The notes beneath the pieces are model-generated. The model saw only the letters and a program-made list of their open reading frames with translations. It had not been told where the DNA came from and did no database searches. A DNA stretch of 64,000 bases from Snowella sp. (GTDB lineage Bacteria > Cyanobacteriota > Cyanobacteriia > Cyanobacteriales > Microcystaceae): the NCBI GenBank assembly GCA_003249095.1, contig QBMS01000007.1, positions 1 through 64,000 of the forward strand, in the 5' to 3' direction. Numbering within the stretch: the stretch's first letter is position 1; each line of letters opens with the position of its first letter. The translations under genes were made by a program, and so were the position numbers. Below, in pieces: positions 39,373-49,411 of this stretch.

Positions 39373-41985
39373 CTAGATTTTTTGGAGAAAAGATGTTTTT
39401 TGACTCATTTGGCTATCTTTAATCAGTTCTGTTGCCGCTTCAAGATTGAGCGGTTTTGCAAATAAATAGCCTTGACCAAATTCACAACCTAAATTCTTTA
39501 ACGTATCCTGTTCTAAAATAGTTTCAATTCCCTCTGCAACCACATCCATTTGCAAGTTATGGGCAAGGGTGACGATCGCATTAATAATGCTAGAGCCTGC
39601 TTTTTCTAATTGAATACGAGTCACAAAGGAACGGTCAATTTTCAAGGTATCAATCGGGAAACGATACAAACGACTGAGGGAAGAATAACCCGTCCCAAAA
39701 TCATCCAGAGATAATTTTAAATTAAGTTTTTTCAGATTTTCTAAAATTTCCACTTGAATGACGCTATCCATCAACGCATTTTCAGTAATTTCTAACTTTA
39801 AATCCCAGCAATCGAAGGAATATTTTTGAACGATATTCTCTACAACTTCTACAATATTTTGCTGTATTAATTCAATTGGTGAAAAATTAACACTCATGCT
39901 CAAGATTTGATTAAACGAAATTTGCTCTTGCCATTGGGACATTTGTTGACAGGCAGCCTCTAAAACCCAGAGATCTAATACTTTAATTAAACCCGTTTCT
40001 TCGGCAATAGGAATAAATTCTCCTGGACTAATTAAGCCATGAATGGGATGTTTCCAACGGATAAGGGCTTCAAAGCCAGATAATTCTCCCGTTTTTAGGC
40101 AAATAATGGGTTGATAAAAAAGACAGAATTCTCCTTTTTTTAAGGCATCTCTTAATTCTCGCTCTAGTTGAAATCTTCGCATAGCGGCGATCTGTAAGGA
40201 GCTAGTCATAATTTGATAGCGCGATTTCCCCTGTTGTTTTGCGTAATACATCGCAATGTCTGCATCTCGTAGAATATCTTCAGGTTTAGAATAGCCGATG
40301 CTGCTGATTGTAATGCCAATACTAACAGTCACAAAAAGTTGATGATTTTCTAGATTAAAAGGATAATTGAGTTGGGTTAAAATTCGTTGGGCAATCTTAT
40401 CAATATTGGCCATTTCATCAATATTTTCAACTAAGATGACAAACTCATCTCCTCCAAATCTGGCCACACAATCTGAGGGACGAACACAGGTGCGGATGCG
40501 ATGACTGACCTGCTTTAATAAGGCATCTCCCACTAAATGACCTAAGCTATCATTAACTACTTTAAAATCATCTAAGTCCAAAAAAAACAAGGCAAAGTTT
40601 AAATCAGGATTACGTTGAGATTGCTCTAAAGATTCGGCTAATCTTTCCATTAATTGCACTCGATTCGATAATCCTGTTAAATAATCATGGAGCGTTTTAA
40701 ATTCTAATTCTTGAAAAACTTGTTTCAATTTAGCGGCCATTAGATTAAAGGAATTTGCTAAATCGCCAATTTCATTGTTGTAGTATAAATCAACTTTTTG
40801 GTCTAATTCTCCCGCCGCGATCGCCTTACTAGCTTGATTAATCTTAAGAATCGGATCGGTGATCCAACGAGCGGTAAAAATACCAACCCCGATCGCCACA
40901 AAAAGGGCAATCATAGAAACAATCAGGGTTAATCGATTATTAGCCCAAACAATTTCCATAAAGACTTTTTCGGGAATCACTACGCCAATTAACCAATCGA
41001 TACCTCCGCGATCGCGAAAGGGAATTACCCGAACAAAATTGCGTTGATTCTGTCCTTCAAAGGCAAAACTAAGAGGAGATTTTATCTCGGATAAATTGGG
41101 ATATTTTTGGTTGAGATAGGCTGCTGTTTCTCGAATAGTACTATCTTTACCATGAGCAGCTAGTAATGTTTTTAAAGATGGATTTTTAATCGGGGAATCT
41201 AATTCAAACTCAGAACTCGCAATAATTTCTCCCGTACCATCTAAAATAAAACTTTTTCCCGATGGACTAATTTTTAATTGACTCAGAAAATCACTAATAT
41301 TAGAAAGGGTAATTGGTGTGTCCAAAACGCCTAGCTTTTTTCCCTGGACATCATAAACTGGTAAAACCGTATCCAGAGCAATTCGAGAAGAATCAAACCA
41401 CAAATAAATGGGAGTCCAGGTAGCTTCTTGGGCTTTGATTGCCTGTTGATACCAGGGACGAAGACGGGGATCGTAGTTGGGAAAAACCTTCAATAATTTG
41501 CCCCTAGTGCCATCAGGGTTTAATTGATAGGTTTGATATTCCCCTTTCGTCGCTTTACTGACTATTTCAACTTGATATTGATTATCATGGGTTCTGGCAA
41601 TGCCTACATAATCGCCTGTTTCACTTCCCCAAGCGGTGTAGGGAACTGAGCGAAAGGATTGCATTTGCTGATATAAAAAATCCTGGATTTTCGACAAATC
41701 GGTTACCGTAACGTCACCTTGAATCAGATAATTTTTATTAACTTGATTCATTAATTGAGCATTGTCGAGGAAGTTTTTAACATGATTTTGAATCCGATTG
41801 CCGACTTCACTCCGCCATTGTTCGGCTATATTGTTGATAGCAATTTGGCTAAATTTATTAGATAAAAAACTAATAATTCCGACAGCAATAAAAATTTCAA
41901 AGGCAAAGGTAAAAATGAGAACCTGACGAATCGGTAACTTCATTAAAAATACTACAGTAAAAAATCTCAAGCTAAAAATCAACAA
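39373..41985 (-). CDS. Membrane dCache-HAMP-GGDEF-EAL protein (c-di-GMP turnover)
   Basis: RPSDCVARFGGDEFVILVE (I-site plus GGDEF), GFEALIRWKHP (EAL), DDFGTGYSSLSRLYRFPIDTLKIDRSFV. Confidence 0.95.
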   Translation of the reverse strand: MLIFSLRFFTVVFLMKLPIRQVLIFTFAFEIFIAVGIISFLSNKFSQIAINNIAEQWRSEVGNRIQNHVKNFLDNAQLMNQVNKNYLIQGDVTVTDLSKIQDFLYQQMQSFRSVPYTAWGSETGDYVGIARTHDNQYQVEIVSKATKGEYQTYQLNPDGTRGKLLKVFPNYDPRLRPWYQQAIKAQEATWTPIYLWFDSSRIALDTVLPVYDVQGKKLGVLDTPITLSNISDFLSQLKISPSGKSFILDGTGEIIASSEFELDSPIKNPSLKTLLAAHGKDSTIRETAAYLNQKYPNLSEIKSPLSFAFEGQNQRNFVRVIPFRDRGGIDWLIGVVIPEKVFMEIVWANNRLTLIVSMIALFVAIGVGIFTARWITDPILKINQASKAIAAGELDQKVDLYYNNEIGDLANSFNLMAAKLKQVFQELEFKTLHDYLTGLSNRVQLMERLAESLEQSQRNPDLNFALFFLDLDDFKVVNDSLGHLVGDALLKQVSHRIRTCVRPSDCVARFGGDEFVILVENIDEMANIDKIAQRILTQLNYPFNLENHQLFVTVSIGITISSIGYSKPEDILRDADIAMYYAKQQGKSRYQIMTSSLQIAAMRRFQLERELRDALKKGEFCLFYQPIICLKTGELSGFEALIRWKHPIHGLISPGEFIPIAEETGLIKVLDLWVLEAACQQMSQWQEQISFNQILSMSVNFSPIELIQQNIVEVVENIVQKYSFDCWDLKLEITENALMDSVIQVEILENLKKLNLKLSLDDFGTGYSSLSRLYRFPIDTLKIDRSFVTRIQLEKAGSSIINAIVTLAHNLQMDVVAEGIETILEQDTLKNLGCEFGQGYLFAKPLNLEAATELIKDSQMSQKTSFLQKI

Positions 41986-42192
41986 CCCGTCAGTACAGAA
42001 CGGTTTTTTTCGTGATTTTAGAGTTAATGTTAGACTATTACGGTTAGATTATCTTTTTTGTAATCTCCTATACGAATTGTAAAAACATGAGTTTGTTATT
42101 GTTTCATTAAGTGAAATAATGCTAAAACTGATGAATTCATTTTTTTAAGCGGCGATCGCCCTCAAATGCAGTTTAACGCTCAATTATTCTGA

Positions 42193-42705
42193 TTAACTTG
42201 TTTTTTTAGGTAACTTAGCAAAACTTTTTTTGAAAATTTCAATGTCCATGCCGCCCTCTTTTTCAATTCCCAAAGCACTCCGAGCTTGACCCAGATAAAG
42301 AGGCTGAGAAACCCCAGGCTTAGGATGTAACATGGTTCGCGCTCTAACAGTTAAATTTTTATCTCCTGCTCTTGCACCACGTCCATAGGAAAAGTAATCA
42401 TTCGATGCCTGTAATAAGGTCGCACGCAATTCTGTTTCGGTAATGGTCGGAGGCACGGAAATCACCACCTGATTTGCCCCATTGTCATAAACCCGAATAA
42501 AACGAACCGATCCTGGAACCTCTGTGCGACTAAACAAACCTAAACTTAACCCAAATAATCCGATGGTTAGAACCGCCATAAAACCCGTAATTCCCACAAA
42601 TCGAAAACGGACTCCCCATTTTAGGGCAAAAGCTAAAATAGTTAAAATCAAAGCGGAAATGGTCAGATAAGCCGACCATTGTGTGTAGATTGTAAAGTCC
42701 ATCAT
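42193..42705 (-). CDS. Ycf51-like (DUF2518) protein
   Basis: 170 aa; two N-terminal TM helices followed by soluble domain typical of cyanobacterial Ycf51 family. Confidence 0.6.
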   Translation of the reverse strand: MMDFTIYTQWSAYLTISALILTILAFALKWGVRFRFVGITGFMAVLTIGLFGLSLGLFSRTEVPGSVRFIRVYDNGANQVVISVPPTITETELRATLLQASNDYFSYGRGARAGDKNLTVRARTMLHPKPGVSQPLYLGQARSALGIEKEGGMDIEIFKKSFAKLPKKTS

Positions 42706-42782
42706 TCTTTAAAAATAAATTTAATCCTAATAAATATTATCTTAAATTTGTCATTCTTATCAATATAAAAATAATATTGATC

Positions 42783-43364
42783 TCAAATTAGTATTTTTTC
42801 AGAAATACTCGTCTCTGCTCTATTCAAATCAGTTTCGCCAATATCGTCATTACTGTTCGACTCTATATGATTAAAATCATAATTTGTTTTACTTTTACAA
42901 AACTCAAAAGCTTCAGCCATAAAATATGAAATTAATTCATTATTGCTTCCTGTAAAATCTGTAATTTTTTTAAATAAAGAATCTGGTAAATAAATGCTTA
43001 TTTTAGCCATTTGTGACCTGTCAAAAGATTTATATTTTTCTCCAAAATCAATCTTTTTTTCGCCTAATGTATTCTTATAAAGAATATACAAGAGAATAGA
43101 CTTTTTTATTATTTCTGCCATAGAATCTGCCTCTATTGCAGATACTATTCTAAGATGACGAATTACCTCTGGAAAAAGATAAAATGTTACTTTTTGTTCC
43201 TGAGAATTTGAGGGATTTATATTTACATATTTATTGTCAAGATCTTCACAAAAATTGTCATTGTTGTTCAATATTTCATAAACCAATTTAGCAGATCGGT
43301 TAGCAATTTTTTCTCGTCTTTCTAATGGTAACTTTTGTAATACATCGCTTAATGTTTTAGACAT
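42783..43364 (-). CDS. Putative chimeric antitoxin: HigA-like N-terminus plus two RHH-like segments
   Basis: MSKTLSDVLQKLPLERREKIANRSAKLVYE (HigA-type N-term); KVTFYLFPEVIRHLRIVSAIEADSMAEIIKKSILLYIL and AKISIYLPDSLFKKITDFTGSNNELISYFMAEAFEF (RHH-like); 18 bp after toxin. Confidence 0.6.
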   Translation of the reverse strand: MSKTLSDVLQKLPLERREKIANRSAKLVYEILNNNDNFCEDLDNKYVNINPSNSQEQKVTFYLFPEVIRHLRIVSAIEADSMAEIIKKSILLYILYKNTLGEKKIDFGEKYKSFDRSQMAKISIYLPDSLFKKITDFTGSNNELISYFMAEAFEFCKSKTNYDFNHIESNSNDDIGETDLNRAETSISEKILI

Positions 43365-43382
43365 GACTAAACCTCATGGATT

Positions 43383-43730
43383 TCAAAGATTTGCTAAATG
43401 TTCATGAAAACGCTGATCAGCTTTTCGGATTAGATTCTTATAAAATTGTTTTTGGCTAATGCCTGATTTATCCCCTGCTACTAACAGTATGGCACATCGT
43501 TTAGGATCAAAGGCAAAAGCCACCCGCCAAACACCATCCTTTGTATTAAACCTTAACTCTTTCATATTGGGATAAGAAGATCCTTTAAGGGTATCTACAT
43601 GGGGTCGTCCTAATCTATGTCCAAAGACTTCTAATAATCGGACTTGAGCAAGTAACTCATCTTGTACTTCCTCCGTTAATTGCTCAAATTCAATTACAAA
43701 GGCATCATGTAGTTCTACCCTCCATTCCAT
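43383..43730 (-). CDS. HigB/RelE-superfamily (phage Gp49-like) toxin
   Basis: MEWRVELHDAFVIEFEQLTEEVQDELLAQVRLLEVFGHRLGRPHVDTLKGSSYPNMKELRFNTKDGVWRVAFAFDPKRCAILLVAGDKSG. Confidence 0.9.
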   Translation of the reverse strand: MEWRVELHDAFVIEFEQLTEEVQDELLAQVRLLEVFGHRLGRPHVDTLKGSSYPNMKELRFNTKDGVWRVAFAFDPKRCAILLVAGDKSGISQKQFYKNLIRKADQRFHEHLANL

Positions 43731-43739
43731 TAATCTTAC

Positions 43740-44984
43740 CTAAATACTCATCCCTAGATATTTAGCAACGGTTTGCACATCCTTATCACCCCGTCCTGAG
43801 CAGTTAATCACAATCCGAGGACTGCCCGTTAATTGGGGACAAAGTATGTCTAAATAGGCGATCGCATGGGAGGTTTCTAGGGCGGGAATAATGCCTTCCA
43901 ATTCCGATAACCGTTGCAGAGCTTCTATCGCTTCTACATCGGTAATACTGTAATATTCTGCCCGTCCCGCATCTTTGAGATAACTATGTTCGGGGCCAAC
44001 GCCAGGATAATCTAACCCTGCACTGATGGAATGAGCCTCGACGACTTGACCTTCCTCGTCTTGCAATAAATAGCTCATGGCTCCGTGCAAAACTCCTGGA
44101 CGGCCTTTGGTAAGAGTGGCGGCGTGTTTACCAGAAATAATACTTTCTCCTGCGGCTTCTACCCCAATAATCCGCACAGAAGAATCTTTGAGGAACTCAT
44201 AAAACAAACCCATTGCATTAGAGCCACCGCCCACACAGGCTAACAAAATATCGGGTAAACCACCCCATTTTTCTAAACACTGTTCACGGGTTTCTAGACC
44301 AATGACATGATGAAAATCGCGCACCATCATGGGGTAGGGATGGGGGCCAGCGACCGATCCTAAAATATAGTGGGTGGTTTCTACGTTCGTGACCCAATCT
44401 CGAATGGCTTCTGAGGTTGCATCCTTCAGCGTCCCTGTTCCTGCTACGACGGGTTGAACTTTTGCACCTAAAAGATTCATGCGAAAAACATTCAGTTTCT
44501 GACGTTCCATATCTTGAACGCCCATATAAATGATACATTCCAAGCCAAAACGAGCGCAGACGGTGGCAGTGGCCACACCATGCTGTCCTGCTCCTGTTTC
44601 GGCAATAATCCGTTTTTTACCCATGCGTTTGGCTAACAAGACCTGACCCAGGGCATTATTAATCTTGTGCGCTCCTGTATGGTTTAAATCTTCCCGTTTG
44701 AGGTAAATTTGGGGCCCACTGCCATCGGCTTTGGCGTAATGTTCCGTTAGTCTTTCGGCAAAATAAAGCGGGCTGGGTCTGCCGACGTAATCTTTTAGCA
44801 ATCCCTGAAGTTCTTTGAGAAAAGCGGGATCATCTTTGTATTGACTGTAGGCCGTTTCTAGCTCACTCAGGGCTGGCATGAGGGTTTCAGGGACATATTT
44901 GCCACCATAGCGGCCAAAACGACCAAAGGCATCGGGATACTGAGTATTAACGGAAGGGACGGTCGCGAGGGGTGTAGTGGTCAC
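43740..44984 (-). CDS. trpB: Tryptophan synthase beta chain
   Basis: [61 protein letters not shown]. Confidence 0.98.
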   Translation of the reverse strand: MTTTPLATVPSVNTQYPDAFGRFGRYGGKYVPETLMPALSELETAYSQYKDDPAFLKELQGLLKDYVGRPSPLYFAERLTEHYAKADGSGPQIYLKREDLNHTGAHKINNALGQVLLAKRMGKKRIIAETGAGQHGVATATVCARFGLECIIYMGVQDMERQKLNVFRMNLLGAKVQPVVAGTGTLKDATSEAIRDWVTNVETTHYILGSVAGPHPYPMMVRDFHHVIGLETREQCLEKWGGLPDILLACVGGGSNAMGLFYEFLKDSSVRIIGVEAAGESIISGKHAATLTKGRPGVLHGAMSYLLQDEEGQVVEAHSISAGLDYPGVGPEHSYLKDAGRAEYYSITDVEAIEALQRLSELEGIIPALETSHAIAYLDILCPQLTGSPRIVINCSGRGDKDVQTVAKYLGMSI

Positions 44985-45207
44985 GATGGCAATTAGGAAA
45001 GATTGAAGAGTTAGGTGGTTAGCTTTTTATTATCGTCAATTCTGAGGGAAAATGGAACGACTCAAAAATGCTTTTGTCTTATTGGCATTATAAAACACGG
45101 ACATACCATCTAAGAAGCGATTTGAGAAGATAATTCTACCTGTATTTTGATGAACAATGGAATAAACGATAAAATATAATCCAATCCCTGCTCTTTATTC
45201 TGTCCCT

Positions 45208-45867
45208 ATGTTGATTCTCCGCCCCGAAGAACGCACGAAGCTCGATCGCACTGATGATAACGATTTCTATGCTTTTCCCCGATTTGTTACCCATGTGGAT
45301 GCTAATTTTATTGACCAGTTAACCAATCTTTATCGCGATCGCCTCAAACCCCAGACTCGAATTTTAGACTTGATGAGTAGTTGGGTGTCCCATTTACCCG
45401 ACGAGATGGAATTTGCTCACATCGAAGGTCATGGGATGAATGCGGAAGAATTAGCTAAGAATCCTCGGTTAAATCATTATTTTGTGCAAAATCTTAATCA
45501 ATCGCCCCAGATTCCCCTAAAGGATGAAGATTTTGATGCGGTTTTAATGGCGGTTTCCGTACAGTATCTGGAATATCCTGAAGCGATTTTTAGTGAAATT
45601 CATCGTATTCTGAAACCCGATGGTATCGTGATTATCAGCTTTTCTAATCGGATGTTTTACCAAAAGGCGATCGCAACCTGGCGGGAAGGAACGGATCTGA
45701 GTCATCTCCAATTGGTAAAATCCTATTTCCAAGGTGTTTCTGGCTTTAGTTCCCCCGAAATTATTAGTCAATCTAATCCTTTGCCTGGCTTTTTGCAACT
45801 TTTAGGAATCGCTAGTCCCGATCCCTTCTATGCGGTTATTGCGTCAAAAGTATTGCTTGAAAAGTAA
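45208..45867 (+). CDS. Class I SAM-dependent methyltransferase
   Basis: TRILDLMSSWVSHLPDEMEFAHIEGHGMNAEELAKN, FDAVLMAVSVQYLEYPEAIFSEIHRILKPDGIVIISFSNRMF. Confidence 0.85.
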   Translation: MLILRPEERTKLDRTDDNDFYAFPRFVTHVDANFIDQLTNLYRDRLKPQTRILDLMSSWVSHLPDEMEFAHIEGHGMNAEELAKNPRLNHYFVQNLNQSPQIPLKDEDFDAVLMAVSVQYLEYPEAIFSEIHRILKPDGIVIISFSNRMFYQKAIATWREGTDLSHLQLVKSYFQGVSGFSSPEIISQSNPLPGFLQLLGIASPDPFYAVIASKVLLEK

Positions 45868-45902
45868 ACTGTTTGTAGTTCACAATTCAGATAACCAAGG
45901 GG

Positions 45903-45922
45903 CAAGGGGCTTAAGCCCCTTG
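45903..45922. repeat. Palindromic dispersed repeat, family A (CAAGGGGCTTAAGCCCCTTG)
   Basis: Perfect 20-bp palindrome between convergent genes; following TGCAATCTAAATTCGTAACAG also found after the 62249 copy. Confidence 0.75.
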
Positions 45923-45977
45923 TTATAAAGAAGTAGGAATTTGTGATAATGCAATCTAAATTCGTAACAGCTTAAGA

Positions 45978-47753
45978 TTATTTACTCAAGCTAAATTGAG
46001 CAGAATTTTCTGTTAATCGTTTGCTTTCTGAACTGCTGATGGATTTTAATTTTTGAGTCATTTCTCCACTTATTAGGACAATCAAAGTCCATTGTCCCAA
46101 TAAAGCCATTACGGAACCAATTCCAAAGATTAATTGTCCCCCAACCATCGGCATAAAGGTCAAAAACCAAATACTAGAAATAGAGGTAAATCTGGCTCCA
46201 ACAATCACGACAGCAATTAAGGGGAAAATTGTTAGCATCGCGAGGACTGAAACGGCTCCTATTAGTCTGTTTGAAGTTTTGAGCAATAACAATCGCTGAA
46301 AAACGAGGGCATAAAATAGATTAATACTTAATCCTAATAGTAACCCCATCATCACGGCTAATCGATAATTGTCTAAGGGAAAAATCAGGGTAGCAGGTAG
46401 AGTATATAAAAAGACAATTCCCCCATTAACAGCGATTGCCACACTCGAAGGGCTTTGTTCACCCCAAATCAAATCTTTAATAAGAGAACGCGGGGTTTGA
46501 TTCAGTTGATGGCGATGACGCGCCCAATCCTGAAGGGTTTGTCGTTGGGGACTCAAGGCTCCTGTCAACACCATAAAGCAAGCAAAGATTAAAAATTGCA
46601 GAATCACAAAATTGTAGTACAAAGGTGTGGAAGATGTTGATTGGGGGACAAAACCCAAGGTAATAACAATAAAACTGAGGGTTAAACCGTAACTCTGTTT
46701 TTTACTCAGCCACACACTATGGGGACGGCGAAAACGTCGATTAATTGCTTGGGTAATGCCATACGTCCAGATTCCGTAATTGATCAACATAAAGGCGATC
46801 GCACTCCAGGCATAATTAAAAATCGGCTGGCCATACCAGAGTAATTGGTTTAAATTAGCATCTCCTAAATAGGTGACGGTTTTAAAAGGTAAAAAAGTAG
46901 ATTGCGCTAAATAAACCAACGCTTTCCCTGGATAAAACAAGCCCGCCCAATCCAGAGGACTATGGGAACCGCCGCGATCGCCCCAGAGAGTCGTTCCCAT
47001 CATGATCATTAGATAAAATAACAATCCACCACTGACAGCAAAGGAATGGAAAGAGACAGATTTAGAATTAGTTAATCCTATTAATAAAGCTAGGTGAAAA
47101 AAGAAGGCACAACTAGCAATCAGTACACCATAGAAAGCCAGAATTAAAAGGACAGGAATATTCGCCAGGATTCCCGCAACAAAATGAAGCGGAATAGTTA
47201 AAAAAGTTAACCAATAGAGTAAAGCAGGAACACCTAAAAGTTTACCCAAAAAAATGGTTTTGACAGATTGGGGACTCAGACGAATAAAGTTCAAAGTTCC
47301 CCGTCTTTGCTCTTTAGCGAGATCCGCAATCAAAAGATAGGTTCCGACTACCAATAAAATCGTAATACCAATAACGCTGACGGTTGTAAATAAATCTAGC
47401 CACCAGAGTTGCCAATTAATGACCGCCTGACCCAAAAGATCTTTTGTGCAGAAATGCTCAGTAATATAATTATTTGAAGGATCATAGTTATTCCAATCTG
47501 GCGGTGGACTGCCTAAGCAATAACGGTCATAGGAACGTCTTGAATGCAAGGGTAGAGAACTGACAAACAAAAAACAAAGGGCAATTTGTCCTAAAATTCC
47601 TATTGCCGATACCAGTAAAACATTACGGAAATTGAAGCGACTTTTTAATTCTCGAAAGAGTTGGGGGTTAAAGTCCCCTGCTCTTTCAATGAATTGGTTA
47701 ATAAATTTGTTTAAGATAGAAACCATTAAGGTAATACTCTCCTGAATTGACAT
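45978..47753 (-). CDS. ABC transporter permease (ABC-2 type, exporter)
   Basis: Multi-TM, EQRRGTLNFIRLSPQSVKTIFLGKLLGVPALLYWL; adjacent ATPase. Confidence 0.85.
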   Translation of the reverse strand: MSIQESITLMVSILNKFINQFIERAGDFNPQLFRELKSRFNFRNVLLVSAIGILGQIALCFLFVSSLPLHSRRSYDRYCLGSPPPDWNNYDPSNNYITEHFCTKDLLGQAVINWQLWWLDLFTTVSVIGITILLVVGTYLLIADLAKEQRRGTLNFIRLSPQSVKTIFLGKLLGVPALLYWLTFLTIPLHFVAGILANIPVLLILAFYGVLIASCAFFFHLALLIGLTNSKSVSFHSFAVSGGLLFYLMIMMGTTLWGDRGGSHSPLDWAGLFYPGKALVYLAQSTFLPFKTVTYLGDANLNQLLWYGQPIFNYAWSAIAFMLINYGIWTYGITQAINRRFRRPHSVWLSKKQSYGLTLSFIVITLGFVPQSTSSTPLYYNFVILQFLIFACFMVLTGALSPQRQTLQDWARHRHQLNQTPRSLIKDLIWGEQSPSSVAIAVNGGIVFLYTLPATLIFPLDNYRLAVMMGLLLGLSINLFYALVFQRLLLLKTSNRLIGAVSVLAMLTIFPLIAVVIVGARFTSISSIWFLTFMPMVGGQLIFGIGSVMALLGQWTLIVLISGEMTQKLKSISSSESKRLTENSAQFSLSK

Positions 47754-47773
47754 AAATTTAAAATAAACTTTGT

Positions 47774-48724
47774 TTAAGAAGCTTGTTGATGTCCTAGCTT
47801 TAAAAAAATCGTTTCTAAGTCCTCTTGACTTGTATGAAATTCTGTAATCGGTAATCCTGCTAAAATCAGCGATCGCAGTAAATTAGCACTGTCCTCTAGG
47901 TTTCCTGTAAAATCAACTTTAACTCGCTGAGAGTCGGGAATTATTTCAAAGTTTTCTACCCAGGAATATTGTTTTAATTCTTGAATTAATACCTGGGGAT
48001 TATTTAAAATACCAATATGAATTTGTTGATGGGACAATCGTTCGTACAACGTTTTGAGAGAGGCACTTTCAACCAAAGATCCTAATTCCATAATACCAAT
48101 TGAAGTACAAAGTTCTGCTAAATCACTAAGAACATGGGACGAAATTAAAATTGTCATCCCCGCACTTTGTAACACCTTAATAATTTCTCGAAACTGCATC
48201 CGAGCAATGGGATCTAAACCCGATACGGGTTCATCAAGTAATAATAAAATTGGTTCATGAATAATGGTTCTGGCTAAACTTAACCGTTGTTTCATTCCCC
48301 TCGACAAAGTGGCAATAATACTATGTCTTTTACTGGTTAATTGGACTAATTCTAAAACTTCTTCTAAACGGCGGCGACGATGGGGTGTTTGTAAAAAATA
48401 TAAGCGAGCAAAATAATCCAGATAATCCCAGACGGTTAATTCTTCATAGAGGGGAAAATCATCGGGTAAATAGCCAATATACTGCTTAAGCCGCAGATTG
48501 CTGTCTTCTTTAATGATGCGATCGCCGTATAAATAAATTTCTCCCACTGTAGCCTCTTCGGCCATTGCCAAAAGACGAATCAAAGTGGTTTTGCCCGCAC
48601 CATTAGGGCCAATTAATCCGTAAACTTCGCCTTCAGCCACTTCTAGGTCGATATTTTTAACCGCAATATGGCGTTCAAACTGCTTGGTTAATCCCTCGGT
48701 TGCGATCGCGTTGGTGTCTCCCAT
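47774..48724 (-). CDS. ABC transporter ATP-binding protein
   Basis: GLIGPNGAGKTTLIRLLA (Walker A), TLSRGMKQRLSLARTIIHEPILLLLDEPVSGLDPIAR (signature/Walker B). Confidence 0.96.
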   Translation of the reverse strand: MGDTNAIATEGLTKQFERHIAVKNIDLEVAEGEVYGLIGPNGAGKTTLIRLLAMAEEATVGEIYLYGDRIIKEDSNLRLKQYIGYLPDDFPLYEELTVWDYLDYFARLYFLQTPHRRRRLEEVLELVQLTSKRHSIIATLSRGMKQRLSLARTIIHEPILLLLDEPVSGLDPIARMQFREIIKVLQSAGMTILISSHVLSDLAELCTSIGIMELGSLVESASLKTLYERLSHQQIHIGILNNPQVLIQELKQYSWVENFEIIPDSQRVKVDFTGNLEDSANLLRSLILAGLPITEFHTSQEDLETIFLKLGHQQAS

Positions 48725-48931
48725 CAGGTCACTCCCTCATTGTGACTATCGTTAGCTTAACCCGTCTTTTTGAATTTTGTGAAATCGGCGATCGGTTCCG
48801 CAATATTTTGAAATGAAGTTAAATAATCCTGATGCCGTCTCAAAAGACTAGGGATAGATCAATTATAATCATTAACAGAATTGTCATTGTTAGTTTGTAA
48901 ATCTTCTGTATTTTATTAATTGATTTGATTT

Positions 48932-49306
48932 ATGTTATTTTTAACTTCCCAGGAAATCGCCCAATATCGTTCCCAACTAGCTCTGTTTCCCGATGCCCTA
49001 TTAGCTCTAGATTGTATTGAAGATTGTGAAGGAAATATTGAAGATGCGGCCCTAACGTTAGCGATCCAAGTGGGTCAACAGCCCGATCGCACCGATTGGT
49101 TAGATGGATTAGCAAAACGTTGTCGTGTGGAGATTTGTCGCTCAGAATTTCGGGATGAATTATTGACAGGAAATATCGCTACTGCCGTCGAATGTTTAAT
49201 CGAAACAAAAATCTGTCCTAAAGTCTTAGTAACACCAGTCATTTTATATGCCTTAAAATCAGGGATTGAAAGCTTTTGTGAACCCCTAACCTTTAAGTTA
49301 GGATAA
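48932..49306 (+). CDS. Conserved hypothetical protein
   Basis: 124 aa MLFLTSQEIAQYRSQLALFPDALLALDCIEDCEGNIEDAALTLAIQ. Confidence 0.65.
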   Translation: MLFLTSQEIAQYRSQLALFPDALLALDCIEDCEGNIEDAALTLAIQVGQQPDRTDWLDGLAKRCRVEICRSEFRDELLTGNIATAVECLIETKICPKVLVTPVILYALKSGIESFCEPLTFKLG

Positions 49307-49411
49307 AATCATAATTCTTGGAAATTTGATAGGCTTTAGTAATACAAGAGTTGTAACCACAAAATTGTAAAATGAACCTGATACTTTACACCGTGATACA
49401 AAAAAACTTTG

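Noticed and set aside
44284-44538. 84-aa ORF within trpB
   Set aside because: Alternative frame of trpB, high confidence shadow.
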